A stretch of 64,000 bases of DNA from Jacaranda mimosifolia (lineage: Eukaryota > Streptophyta > Magnoliopsida > Lamiales > Bignoniaceae). Location of the stretch: the NCBI GenBank assembly GCA_018894105.1, contig CM032128.1, positions 27,551,299 to 27,615,298 on the forward strand. Reading direction: 5' to 3'. The notes below the pieces were generated by a model. That model ran no database searches. It saw only the letters and a program-made list of their open reading frames with translations, and was not told the origin of the DNA. Each line of letters opens with the position of its first letter. Within the stretch, counting starts at the first letter, position 1. Positions 23,902-44,570 of the stretch are shown here, piece by piece. A program made the position numbers and the translations under genes.

Positions 23902-24531
23902 TCAAACCACATCCTTCGCCGGCGGTGCAGGCTTCTTGAGGTCATCATCAACCACCTTATGCTTCGCCGGGATCGCCACATAGCCCAACTTCTTCTTGAC
24001 AGCGGTGACATCATCATCATCATCATCATCAGAAGACGATGAAACATCGTCCAAGTCAAGGCCGCAGGGAAAGAAGAGGGCCCACACAAAGTACATGATG
24101 GCTGCAGTGAGGGCACCACAGCCAACGCCGAAGAGCAGGGCTCCGACAACGCTCATGATATCTTTGGTGCGGTCACGAATCGAGCTCGAAACAGAGGAAT
24201 AGAATTTGAGAGGGAAATCAGATGACGTCATCACCGAAGATGATTGAGAACCGTCATCAAAGGCGGGGTTGGAGTCGAAATTGATGGAGGGGCGGCGGTC
24301 GGGAAACCGATTGGTGGTGGTAGAGGTGAAGATGAGAGTCAGATAACGGGGGTTTCGGTTTCTGAAAAAGGAGGAATCGGCGTTAGGGTTACGCGGGAGG
24401 GAATTATAAGGGTAATAGGTAGTAGTGGCGGTAGTGGCGGAGAAATAGAAGAGAGTTTTGCAGGGGCGGGCGGAGGCGGTGGCGGCGAGCAGAGAGAGGA
24501 TGAGGAAGAGTGGGAGAGTGTAGGTCGCCAT
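23902..24531 (-). CDS. uncharacterised secretory-pathway membrane protein (single exon)
   Basis: 209 aa, no introns. I do not recognise the family. The sequence begins with a clear signal peptide (MATYTLPLFLILSLLAATASA, probable cut before RPCKT). A Ser/Thr/Asn-rich, low-complexity luminal stretch follows (about 25-120), then one long hydrophobic segment (about 125-156, Gly/Ala-rich). An acidic tract of Ser and Asp follows (about 160-175) and a short Lys/Pro-rich tail ending PAPPAKDVV. This predicts a type I single-pass protein with a small acidic cytosolic tail. The start chosen is the ATG at 24531: the frame stays open for 25 more codons upstream, but the signal peptide begins exactly here. 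Codon use and composition are coding-like. The Asp run comes from a GAT repeat (TCATCATC on +). Confidence 0.82.
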   Translation of the reverse strand: MATYTLPLFLILSLLAATASARPCKTLFYFSATTATTTYYPYNSLPRNPNADSSFFRNRNPRYLTLIFTSTTTNRFPDRRPSINFDSNPAFDDGSQSSSVMTSSDFPLKFYSSVSSSIRDRTKDIMSVVGALLFGVGCGALTAAIMYFVWALFFPCGLDLDDVSSSSDDDDDDDVTAVKKKLGYVAIPAKHKVVDDDLKKPAPPAKDVV

Positions 24532-25137
24532 TTTCACGCTTTTCTTCCGGAGAGAGAGAGGGAGAGAGCAGAAATGGCAGAAAGAGTCAATTGGGTAAAC
24601 AAACAAGAAATGACATATGCGAAGTGCATTAATATATATGAGTGGTGAACGAGAGTTTTGCCCTCTGGTAATTCCTTAAAAATAGGTAAATTATACTTTA
24701 ACCCCTAAAATATAGCCAGCGTAAGATCTTGTGATTTATAATAAAATAAAAGGTAAAATCTACTTTACCCATTTGTACTCAAATTTTATCTCATTTTACC
24801 TCTTATACTTTTAATTGCATCGATTTGCCTTCTTACATTCTCAATTTTACTTCACTTGCTTTAACATCATTAAAACCTCCTCAATTTCTGTAAGTAAACC
24901 AAGTAAAAATGGTTAGATCATCATATTTTATATTAATATACCCAAAATAAATATTTATGCCTCAATATTTTTTTGTCAATCTCTTCCAACTACTCTTCTT
25001 TTATATGAATACACAAATTTTGTACAAAATAATATTAAAATTCAATTAAAAGATCCAAGTTGAATGGTGAAAGATAAAACCTAGACATTACTATTGACTA
25101 CATTACAAATATATCAAACACTTGCATCATATACTAA

Positions 25138-26349
25138 GGCCATGTTTGGTTGGAGGAATTAGGTGGGATTAGGGAAAATTATCACACTCAATCCAATGTT
25201 TGGTTAGTATGATTGTATACACACGGCCCGTATTTTATCATCAAGCCCGTATATATAAACTCAATTCTTGATATTAATAAACCCACCTCACCCCCTTGGA
25301 TTATTTATCCCATTTTAGCCATTTTAGCAAAAAGTCCAATTGGCCCTTAAATTTTTTTGGCAAATTACTAGAATGCCTAAATTATAAAATAATTTTTTTG
25401 AGAAATTAAATTATTATAAATAATTTCATATTTTTCGGTAATTATAAAATTATGAAACTATTTTTGAATAGTTATGTGAAGAAAAATTATTATAAAATTA
25501 ATTATTTTTTATCACTATCTTGAATAATTATAATATTATTTGAAAATTATAAAAAATAATTATGGATTATGAGAGTAAATTATAGATTAATAATCAATAA
25601 GGCCTTTCAATTTATAAAAATAAATTAATAACTAACAATTTTAGAAATTATAAGTAATAACTTGTTTATTTTAAATTAATAATTTAAGAAAATTAACAAA
25701 ATGAATTATATATTTTAATTTTATGAAATGAAATTAATGATTCTAAACTTACATTATAAATTAAAATTTAATAATTTTGAATAATATTAAAAAAATTTAA
25801 TTTATTCTGAATTAGTAATTTCAAAAAATTGAAAAAAAATTAAGTCAAGCTATAAATATTGAAAAATTATTAAATTGATCCAAATGCTATATTTACACAT
25901 ATCATAACTATAAAAAAGTTAATTTATTTTTATCCCAATTTATTAATTTTATAAATTAATGTTTGTGAAAAATTATAAAAAAAAATTAAAAATTATGGGT
26001 TAGATTCCTTCTGTTGAGACTTTGGGAAGTGATTAAATCAATAAAAATAGGGAAGGAAAATAATTTGAAAAAAGTGAACGTGTCTCTACAACTATTCATT
26101 GCAAAAATAATTTGTGAAAAAAAGAGAAGAAAAATCATTGCTTGTCTTTTTTAAGCTAAAGGATAGCATTGTCATTTCATAAAACAATCAAATGGCAATG
26201 ATTATTATACCTCTAACCAAACAACAATCACGTGGGTACATTAACAAGCAATCATGCAAACAAAACAACACTACAATAGTTAATAATCACACAACTTATC
26301 ATGAGATAAGTTATTAAGGGATAAAGTTAAAATCCAACCAAACTTGCCC
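25138..26349. mobile_element. PIF/Harbinger-like non-autonomous element, nested
   Basis: The ends GGCCATGTTTGGTTGGA and (inverted right end) GGGCAAGTTTGGTTGGA match at 15 of 17. TAA flanks each side (25135-25137 and 26350-26352). The 1.2-kb interior is AT-rich with no transposase frame. It lies wholly inside the Mutator-like element and so inserted later. Confidence 0.78.
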
Positions 26350-26451
26350 TAATAGTATATCTCTAGAAAAAATAACGATTTTTATTTAAAAAAAATCAAT
26401 TAATAGTATACAGACTCCATTTTTTCCTTCATAGAATTGCATTACTAACTT

Positions 26452-27123
26452 TAGACTTAGCAATTTGAACCCATCTCGCAGGTATCCACCCCAACAACAC
26501 GGGTAAAAAACCCAATCCACATGGGGCGGGGTGGGTTTTAGTGCAAATTTTGTGCGGGGCGGGGCGGGTTCAAGACCGACCCGCCCTGCCCTACCCCATC
26601 CCGAGGGTATATATATATATATATTATATTTTATTAATTCTTAAAAATATAAAATAAAACTTAAGTTACTTAACGCTACTCAACACTCTTGCACTTTTCA
26701 TTCTTTAACACCCGTCGTCAGCCTTCTGTATTCATTCTTAAAACTTGGTTTTTTGCCTTCATTCTTAACACCGACACCCGCCGCCCACCTTCACTCTTTG
26801 AGGAAGCAAACCCACCTCATCCTCTCATTTCTCAACACCCAAATAAACATTATTTGGGTTTTATGTCTTAATTTTTTTATTTTTATTTTTATAAAGACAA
26901 AGCTATTGTTTTGTTTGAAATTGTACTAAGTTGTTGTGAATTGAGCGGATTAAGGTGGGGTGGAACAAGACGGGTGCGGGTTTTATATATTTAATGCGGG
27001 GTGGATTGAGATTTTCAAATTTAAAACCCACGGGGCAGGGCAAGTTTCAAAATATTTTTCTAAGTGGGGGGCGGATTCGGGTCTAAGGAAAACCCACCCC
27101 AACCCGCCCCATTGCCAAGCCTA
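26452..27123. mobile_element. hAT-like non-autonomous element, nested
   Basis: Terminal repeats TAGACTTAGCAAT and (inverted) TAGGCTTGGCAAT, 11 of 13 identical with the TAG start of many hAT elements. Perfect 8-bp duplication ACTAACTT (26444-26451 and 27124-27131). Subterminal regions are rich in GGGGCGGG and its complement; a TA run and a short chance frame (26689-26871) lie inside. 672 bp, no transposase. Confidence 0.88.
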
Positions 27124-27570
27124 ACTAACTTTGTTTTATTACCTAATACATCCTCCTATGAAATCATCAAAAATAAAAAATAAAAAAACACCGCATTTAG
27201 TACAAAGTAGCAACAAAACTACTTGTGAGTGAGATTTCATATGAGCATTTGAAATCGGTCTTTAAGAAACACATTTTCGTTATGTCTTTGATGATTTTAT
27301 ATTTATAAATCTTCATACATAATTTTTTTTTTTTTTTATGGAGAAGATGTGTTTTATTTATTAAATAAACAATTAAAAATTATGGACAACTTAGCCTTTT
27401 AAAAAGAAAAAGTTAACGGTATTAAGAAAATGAAGAGAATTTAACGAAATTAAATAATTTAAGTAAAATTGAGAGTATAGGAAGGCAAAGTGATGCAATT
27501 AAAAGTATAGGAGTAAAGTGAGACAAAGTTTGAATATAGGAAAGTAAAGTAAATTTTACCCTAAAATAAA

Positions 27571-30500
27571 GTTCTCGTATTATTGTTTGCATTTATGAGC
27601 TTCTATATATATCCAAATATAATAATTACCCCCAACTTATGTGGCCGCCAATAAAAAAATTAAAATAATCGTTAACTATATTTTTACTATCTTTGATGCT
27701 TACATAAAATACCAACATTTATATGATTTAGGAAGCATATAGTCAGATTCAAGGGATCGTAAGAAAAAATATTGAGCTACACATATTTGCGCGCTAGTAT
27801 GAAAAAATTCAATTTGATTTAATATATATGCATCAACAAAATATTAAATTATAACTATATTATTATCTTTTCAAATTGAATGGATTTGGTTCGTTCTGAA
27901 TCAGATTGATCGATGAATAATTTATGATTATATTTCATCATAACTTAATAATTTATTATTATGTATTTCCTTGAACTGAATATATGATAATAATAAGGAA
28001 AAAAATTAAAGAATTTGTCCTCTTTTACTATTTAATTGAGTAATACAACAGAAAAAATCGGAGAGACGAGGAAAAAATAGTACTGGTTGATGTTATTAAA
28101 CAATAATTGTAAGATATAATGGTTTATGAGAAACTTTTCAGTATTAATAGAAAAATTATAATAATTAAAAATAAGTATATTAATGCATTACGTGTGTGAT
28201 ATACATGTCCATATGTAATATATATATATATATATATTTGCGTAATGGTTGGGAATTAATTCATCTTGGATCTTCTATTTCATTTACTATTTTATCTCCT
28301 ATTACAACTTGTTATATTTATGCTAATTGTATCTGATTTCCAATCAATTATTTTTGTAAAGAAATATTTAATACACATAATTTATATACGAAATGGAGGA
28401 ATAGGAGATGAAATAGGGAATTGAATGGATGATTTAAACTAAGCTAAGTGATTTTTGGATCTTCTATTCCATTCCTATTTCATCTTATACTCCAACTTGT
28501 TGTATTTATGTCAACTGTATCTTATTCTCAATCAATTATTTTTATAACGAAATACAAATGATGGTGTCAATGCTGTTGAAATTTGTGTCCCATGGTGGAA
28601 AAAATGGTAATAATTGTTACAAATAGTTTATGGCCAAATTTAAAAATACAAATCGCAAAAATTTTATTCATGAAAGAAGTTTTTACTTGCTAATGAAGTT
28701 CAATTTATATATAAAAAGAACTTGTACGTAATTAAATTGATATTACAATAGACTAATAATATATTTTAGTAAAAAGGCCTAGGAGGTAAGTGTTAGAAAA
28801 CTTTCTACTTTGTGTCATAATCTTTTTAAAATCTTCCAATTTTCAAATCGTGTTGGTGAGTTATTCCAAGTTTATTATTACTAACAATTTCGTCACATTT
28901 TATGCATATATTAGAATTTTTATACTATAAAATAAATAAAATATTTTCATTTGTTTTTCTTTATAATACTATCTTTTTTAATAACCTCAATATATTTATT
29001 TAAATTTGTATCTAAATAAAAATTTATAATAATACGTAATAGTAGAGTATAAAGAGTAATGAGCTGTAAATGACAATTTACTCCATAAGTTCTAGTTATG
29101 AGAATTAAAAAGTAAAAATTAAGGCATTTTAAGCACACCACTTAGAAACAGACAAAAAATGCTGCAATGCTTTACTAATAGTATAGGTTATTGGATGGAT
29201 TATTCAATCTTATACAATTTTTTATGTTCCTCAAACATTTTATTGGCTAGTTGATTATTTGAGTTAAAATTATAATAAATCGATCTCTAGAGTTACCATC
29301 ATGCTTGTAGTCCACGTCATGGTAGATTAAAAATGCCATAATGGACACCTAATGCAGCTCCATATTAAACTTAAAAAGTTTTCACCCTTCATTTTTCTTC
29401 TACTTCTTAAGTCCATTGTTTGAATTACACCAAAAAGAGTGTCCAGAATCCCATCCACTTGCACTTTTCTTTGTGCAAATCAATTATGGAGTAATATTCT
29501 TAAATTATATAGATTGGCCAAAGAAAGTTCAACATCCCTGTTTTTCACATGCACTCAAGTTGTTACCTGAATAAAGATAGGAATCGTAATTATTGATACG
29601 GGTATTCTTCCGTATAAAAGGATAATAGCTAACAAAAATTGTGGATAAATTATCAATATTGATAATTAGTAATATCAGAATAAATGACATCTGATAATAA
29701 TAAGAATTCCCACAATAATTATGTGATTGTAGTATTTGAATTTGTTATATGGGATTATTATATTTGTGTTTGTTATTTTTTCGTGGAGTTGTTGCTATGT
29801 ATGTCATTGATCATCAACATAACCAATTTAAACATGCACCTTATCACTAATATTATATTCGTAAAAATTATAATTGTAGCAAAACTAAATTTTATAATTT
29901 TGCATGTCAAGCAACAATTTTAACATTTTGACCTGTATTATGTTTTCTTATGCTATGTTTAGATCGCGAAATATAGTTAGGAAAAAAAGAAAAATACAAA
30001 TACAAATACAAATATTAAATCACAGTGTTACATCATTTTAAGTGCAAAAAAAATCTTTTTATTTTTCATATTAAAATCCAACACCCAAAAATAGGATTAG
30101 TAGTAAGAAAAATGTAAATTTGGAATTTGGAATTAACTTATGAACAAATAGAGCAAGTGAAGGCACGGTTGGAATGCCACCTGCGGCACTTTTGCTTCAA
30201 CCAATTTCATAATATGAAGCCATTAAAAGTAATTCTACAAGAATGAGATCAGGTTCTTGACATCAATAACAAAAGTAACTACTCAAATGAAAAGTATGGT
30301 CTTTTGGTCACAACCCAAAGAACATGAAAACAACAACAACAACATTCTCTTAGTGACAAAGGCATTCATTATTCACAGTTGACCTATATACAATGCATGA
30401 ATAACCTCCCTGGTTCGCATTTTCATTGTCAAATATTTCACGCGACTATCTACTTACAAACAAATCAACCTAAAATAGCCATTTAAGAAATCACTCACAT

Positions 30501-30673
30501 CTAAGTCTCATGCTAATGAGCCCTATGGTTCAATAATGGGGAAGAAAAAGAAAATTAAAAGAAATAATACAAGAACCAACAATTTCATAAACTGGCTCAG
30601 AAAGAAAAAAAGCATGGGGAATGTCCCTTTTAGCAGATTTTCCCTCTCTCAGCATCCGTCTCTTCTAATAGTT
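27571..30673. other. AT-rich intergenic region downstream of the kinase gene
   Basis: No gene recognised. A TA microsatellite is at about 28218-28240 and a direct repeat at about 28265-28560 (listed separately). The last few hundred bases should contain the kinase 3' UTR. Confidence 0.55.
28265..28560. repeat. direct repeat, two copies about 187 bp apart
   Basis: TTGGATCTTCTATTYCATT, followed by ACTTGTTRTATTTATG and CAATCAATTATTTTT blocks, appears at about 28267-28375 and again at about 28454-28555, with moderate divergence. Between them a GGAATAGGAGATGAAATAG block matches the copies in inverted orientation, suggesting a decayed MITE. No boundaries were determined. Confidence 0.65.
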
Positions 30674-39741
<9,068 letters not shown>

Positions 39742-40440
39742 GGTTCAAGAATAAACTTAATCTCGATGCTCTCCTTTGAAATATATCCCCTGAAATGTTT
39801 TCACAGTACATCAACATATCACATCAGAAAACAGCTGTTAAAAAAGGTGCTTCTTGCTGCCAAATACCAAGAAAACAGATCATACCCAAGATTCATAACC
39901 CATTACCCTTAGATTTGAAAAAGACACCAAAATATTTTTAAAATGCTGAACCAAAATCTACCCTTTTTGGGTAAAAAGCTATGTAAAAAAAATGCAACAA
40001 AAATCTCCACGAACTATGGAGGAATTAACGTAATCTTTTGCAAATAAAAAATATATCCCATTAACCTCAAAGGAAAAAAAAAATCTTTACATAATCAATT
40101 AGGGAAGACAGAACCCATGGAGCTAAAAAATAACAGAATGCAAGATAATAACGAAGAGAACCTACCTTGAAATGTAAATCTTGTCTTGGGATTTTATGAT
40201 GAGGAGAGAGAATGTGGTTAATAGCAGGCCTGTAAAATCAAGAATATTATAAATATAGGCTGTTGAATGAAGGATTCATGGAGATGTGAATCAGCCCAGA
40301 GAAGAGAGAGAGTCAAAAAGCTCTTTTGCAGAGATTTCTCTCTCTCATCAAGTCCCTAATCCCTCCTCAACTCTCTCTCCCCCCTTTTCTTTTATCTCTT
40401 TCTTTTTGCTCTTGCTCCTTTTGTTTCATCAATCATGATG
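39742..40440 (-). promoter_or_regulatory. kinase 5' leader with probable UTR intron, and CT-rich upstream tract
   Basis: Upstream of the ATG the minus strand shows an acceptor (TTTCAG before GGGATAT, exon edge near 39789) and a donor (TTCAAG before GTAGGTTC, exon edge near 40166). This predicts a 376-bp intron in the 5' UTR, common in CDPK genes. Further upstream lies a dense CTCTCT tract on + (about 40325-40425), i.e. GA-rich on the coding strand, typical of plant leaders and core promoters. No transcript evidence is available. Confidence 0.5.
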
Positions 40441-42884
40441 TAATGGGGGAAGTTTACCTGTATTTGGTATTTTCACCCACTTCAAGTTTTTTTTCTGTTA
40501 ATTCATAAATAATTTATTTGTTAATAACATAATTTAAGGATGTCCTTTTCTAGTGGAATAAGACAGAATAAACCCTTCCCCATTGTCTTATTCTTACCGT
40601 TTGCTTCTCATATTATTTTATTTTAATTTTTTACCCAACAACTTCAATATTGAGCCAGCATTTTCTGATTTTCTAGCTGGCTTTTCTTCCGGGCATTAAT
40701 CTACATGTTAATATATACAAATAAGTGTTTGATTAAAATTTAATTAATTTTTTTGAATTAACTTTAAATTTTAATGTTATTACGATTATTTTTATTATAT
40801 AAAAAAATGATTAGTTGATCCTTTCTAGAGTTTGTTTTATTTAATTGTTGGTTGGTCATTTGAAATTTTTAATTAAAATTAATTACTTGGCAACTATAAA
40901 AGCTCCACGTCATCGAAATATAAGAAATCAACTAATTTATAATATATAGTCTCTTAGTGTTATTATTTAAACTTCTTTTTGTTTTTCTTCTTCTTTAATG
41001 ATCAATTATATGGATCCTATAAATTATCAACAACTTTAAAAAAAAAAAATACTAATAAACATATTATTGTTTTCTTAAATGTGAAAAAAAAGTTTTTTGC
41101 ATCACTATAGACTTAGATATTTAATAATTACAATCATATTTATTTATGTTTCGTTTCTATTACTATACATTTCGCAAATTAATGTAAGTACCTGATTTAT
41201 GTATTCTTTTCATTAGTACACAATACTATCTTGCACGAAGAATAGCATGCATTCATTGTGAAGTCGATTAATGAATTTTTCACACTTATCTCATGTTATT
41301 GAATGTTGAATATATTTTTAAATTTTTTCTTTGAATTAATCTATACCATAATATTTGAGAAGGAGATGTTTGACTAAGTTGAGTTCACTTTACTTAATTA
41401 TAATTTTTGATGTTTTTGAATTATTTTAATTCTAAAAAAATTAATTGGTTGGTCCTCTTTCAAAATATTTATTTAGGAAATGTAAAAGCTTGCATGAAAA
41501 TGGAGAAAGTAATTAATTTATGATGCAAAATCTCTTACATGGGTAATTAGTTCTCAAATAAAGTTAATTATCTTTGTTTTCTTACTCCATAATGATCTAT
41601 TTATATGGGTCCTTTAAATAATTACCAAAATATTTTTATTAATAAAAGAAATATTTGAATAAAGTTGTTATTATATCTTAGGCATGAAATTTTATTTTGA
41701 ATAATGATAGGAGGCCTGGGCATTAATAATTGTAACTTGCTTTTGAGCCATGTTCCCTATTTTGCCGCACAATCCTTTCCACTACTGCATAGTGCATACC
41801 TTGCAGACAAATCTAATGATCTATTTTGTTTATATATTTATTTTTGTGTTAGCATATTAATATACGATGCACATTCATTATAAAGTCAATTTCTAAATTA
41901 CTTGAGACTTATGTCATGTTATTGAGTATTGAATGCATTATGCATTTCACTGATATACTACAAAAATTAAGCATATAGCGGAGTTATTTAGTGAGGATTA
42001 TTATCAATTCTGCTGATTGTAATATTTTCTTATGGGGGTCTGACAATCTCCACAGATTAATAATAAACTACATGAATTCTTATTACCTAGTGACAGTTTA
42101 AATAGTTATCCTACGAAATTTTCATTTTCCTTTTCAATTCTTTAGTCGATATTTTCTTATGCTTAAGCTTTTATAGCCCCATTGATATATTTTATTTTTA
42201 CTTTTCTCTTTTTAAGCAGACTATGTTCAAACAATTTGCTATATAACCTCGAGCTCTCATATTATTCTTCTATTAGTTTTACATATTGAAATTTCTTAAA
42301 AATAATTTTGAGATAATTTGTTTCAAAAATATTGAAACAAAGGGGGAATTACTCGATTTTCAAGACTATATATTTTCTATAGATTAAATATCGTAAAAAT
42401 ATTGTTTATGTTCTTGCTCTATTTATTTTATTCTGCTTTCTCAAAATTCTTGAAATTTTTTACAAGTTAAAAACTTGAAATTTTTTAGAAGTTAATGGAA
42501 TTAATTTTTTGTTTGTTACTGAAAAGAATATTATGATGTATCAAAACCAAGACTAGAAACTTTTACCAACTGACTTAAATCATTATTTTTTCAACACAAG
42601 ATGATCAATTTTATGCTTTTTTCTTGTGCTAAAGAATAGAAAGACAACTAATGCTTCCTTGAATTATTTGTTGCCTTCGTTTATAATTGATTTTATCATT
42701 CACTTATGCTGACATCTGTCCTACTCTTTTTCAATTTAGATTGAATAAATGGATGCATTTCAAGACATTAAAATTTGGTAATAATATTATAATTGCACAT
42801 ACTTCTTGAATTTGGCTAAAAAAAATACAAGAAAAGAAAGAGGTCCTAAAGTCGTCAAACTAAAAAACATAATTATTCTTGAAA

Positions 42885-42915
<31 letters not shown>

Positions 42916-43840
42916 TACCTATTTATGATTATAAATGTGGTACAAGAATTCCGCAGAGCTCGTGGAAGAAGCAAGTGGATATAAAAGATTATTCAAAATT
43001 GATTTTTCTTATGTCATATATAATTGGCAACAAGAATTTTATTCTTTTTACAAGTTTAATGTCAATTTATACTTAAATTTGAAAATTCATGTTGGTCAAT
43101 TAAATATTCTCGAATTGTTTCGTTCTAAGAACAAGAAAGATTTGTGCTAAAGACGAACATCAAGAAGAACAATAGATTTTGGACATTTGATGAATTTTGA
43201 AGTAATATTGTTGTATGCTCTTAACCATATTCACCTATGTTAGGATTATTCATTAGTGACTGATTAAATTTGATGTATTCACCCTTTGAAATAAGAAGTT
43301 ATTCGAGTAGAAAATGAGAGATTTTGTTTCATTATAAAAAATTATTTAATTCTTTTTGTTCAAATAATTTTCACAATAGACTAAAACATTATTTATTTAT
43401 TTTGCATGAATTAATAACACCATACATGCAATCATTGTGAAGTCAATTCTGAATTTTTTCATACTTACGTGTTGTTGAATGTTAAATATATTTTGTACTT
43501 TTATCTTTCTTTTTTGAATTGATCCATACTATAATATTTAATTATAATTTTTAACTGAGCTAACTTATTCAATTATAATTTTTGGTGTTTTTTGAATTAT
43601 TTTAATCCTACCAAAAGTTAATTGGTTGGTCCTCTTTCAAAGTTTGTATTTTTAAGTTGTCAATAAATATTCTTATTGATTGGCCATTTGAAAGTTTGTA
43701 TTAAGAATAATTGTCAAGGAAATGTAAAAGTTTACATGAAAATTACAAACAATTTTGGTTAAAAGAAAGGAAGGTTTGAATTAATAAATATGTCATTGTC
43801 TCATAGATATGAAATTTTTATTTTGAATAATGGTAGACTT
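40441..43840. repeat. array of diverged ~0.6 kb repeats, left part
   Basis: At least two head-to-tail partial units can be traced. Shared landmarks are GGTTGGTCCT/GGTTGGTCAT (about 40850, 41445, 43620), TAATAATTGTAACTTGCTTTT (41732; 48153 after the copia element), CTTGCACGAAGAATAGCATG (41232; similar at 48300) and GTTGAATGTTRAATATATTTT (41300; 43475). Units are old, AT-rich and without coding frames. The family resumes beyond the copia element to about 48340. No gene seen. Confidence 0.6.
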
Positions 43841-44438
43841 TGTTGAAATCCAGGAGGATATATTATGAAAACTATGAAATAACAATAAAGTAATTCAATG
43901 AAAATTGACAACAAGATTTAACGTGGTTTGACAATGTGCTTAATCCACCCAACAAAGAAAAGAATTTTAATGATTCCAAATCAATGTAATAAATACAACT
44001 TGAATCCCACAAATCTCATGAGAACACCTAACACTCTTGTTTTAAACTCTGTTCTGAGAAAATTATCTTTAAAGTAGTGTAGAAGCCCTCGTGTTATGTC
44101 TGTCTCAATGGATTAATGATTGTCCAAGAAGAAAACTGAATTTATACCTGCGAAAATGAAGTACCCGGCCCATGGGCCTGCGCCGCGCGCTGGGTCGCCC
44201 ACGACTTGCGCCCTGGTGCGTGGAAACTGCTATTGCTGCCTGGAGCGTCTACACCATGCGCCCTAGCTCAAGTTTCGGGCGCCAAGGCGCACGGTGCAAG
44301 CGGCAATCTCATGCTCGGGCTTGCGCGGCATCCTGCCGGCACACACCGGGGTGTTCTCCTTGTGCTCATTTCGACCGTTTTGCTCTGTTTCTTCTATTCC
44401 TTATCAATTTTATGACAAATTTCAAGGCAAAATCAACA
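43841..44438 (-). repeat. copia 3' LTR
   Basis: 598 bp. On + it starts TGTTGAAATCC and ends AAAATCAACA. The half near the interior is GC-rich (about 44160-44350) and creates long chance frames that are not genes. It lacks about 80 bp of GC-rich sequence found in the other LTR. Confidence 0.92.
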
Positions 44439-44450
44439 ATTCTCCATCTT
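44439..44450 (-). other. copia polypurine tract
   Basis: On the minus strand AAGATGGAGAAT directly abuts the 3' LTR start TGTTGATT, the position where plus-strand DNA synthesis is primed in LTR retrotransposons. Confidence 0.75.
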
Positions 44451-44570
44451 GACTTGAAATTCACCATCCATCTTCTTTATCTGTGTCCCCAAAAGGGCTT
44501 GTCATCTGAGTCTCACAAATATTAATCAAATACAAGCAATGGTTGAATTTGATTCTTGGAATAACCTTAG

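Larger units (their letters stand above)
24751..27561. mobile_element. Mutator-like element with long TIRs, host to two nested transposons
   Basis: The left end (AGGTAAAATCTACTTTACCC) and the inverted right end (GGGTAAAATTTACTTTCC) begin TIRs of about 130 bp that share CTATACTTTTAATTGCATC-like and CTCTCAATTTTACTT blocks. The flanks are a perfect 9-bp duplication TAAAATAAA (24742-24750 and 27562-27570). Removing the Harbinger-like (25138-26349) and hAT-like (26452-27123) insertions leaves a short non-coding, non-autonomous element. It lies just upstream of the membrane protein gene, about 220 bp from its start codon. Confidence 0.85.

Noticed and set aside
24244..24648. 134-codon plus-strand frame opposite the membrane protein gene
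   Set aside because: A Gly/Glu-rich shadow of the minus-strand gene, which has a signal peptide and membrane span and is the better coding candidate.
26689..26871. 60-codon frame in the hAT-like element
   Set aside because: Too short and unlike any hAT transposase or BED zinc-finger segment.
42879..43150. Two overlapping 65-71 codon plus-strand frames
   Set aside because: They start in a TA microsatellite, overlap in different frames and lie in a dispersed repeat.
44172..44525. 117-codon plus-strand frame, and a similar one at 47944-48237
   Set aside because: Both are GC-rich LTR sequence of the copia element; the two copies do not preserve a common product.
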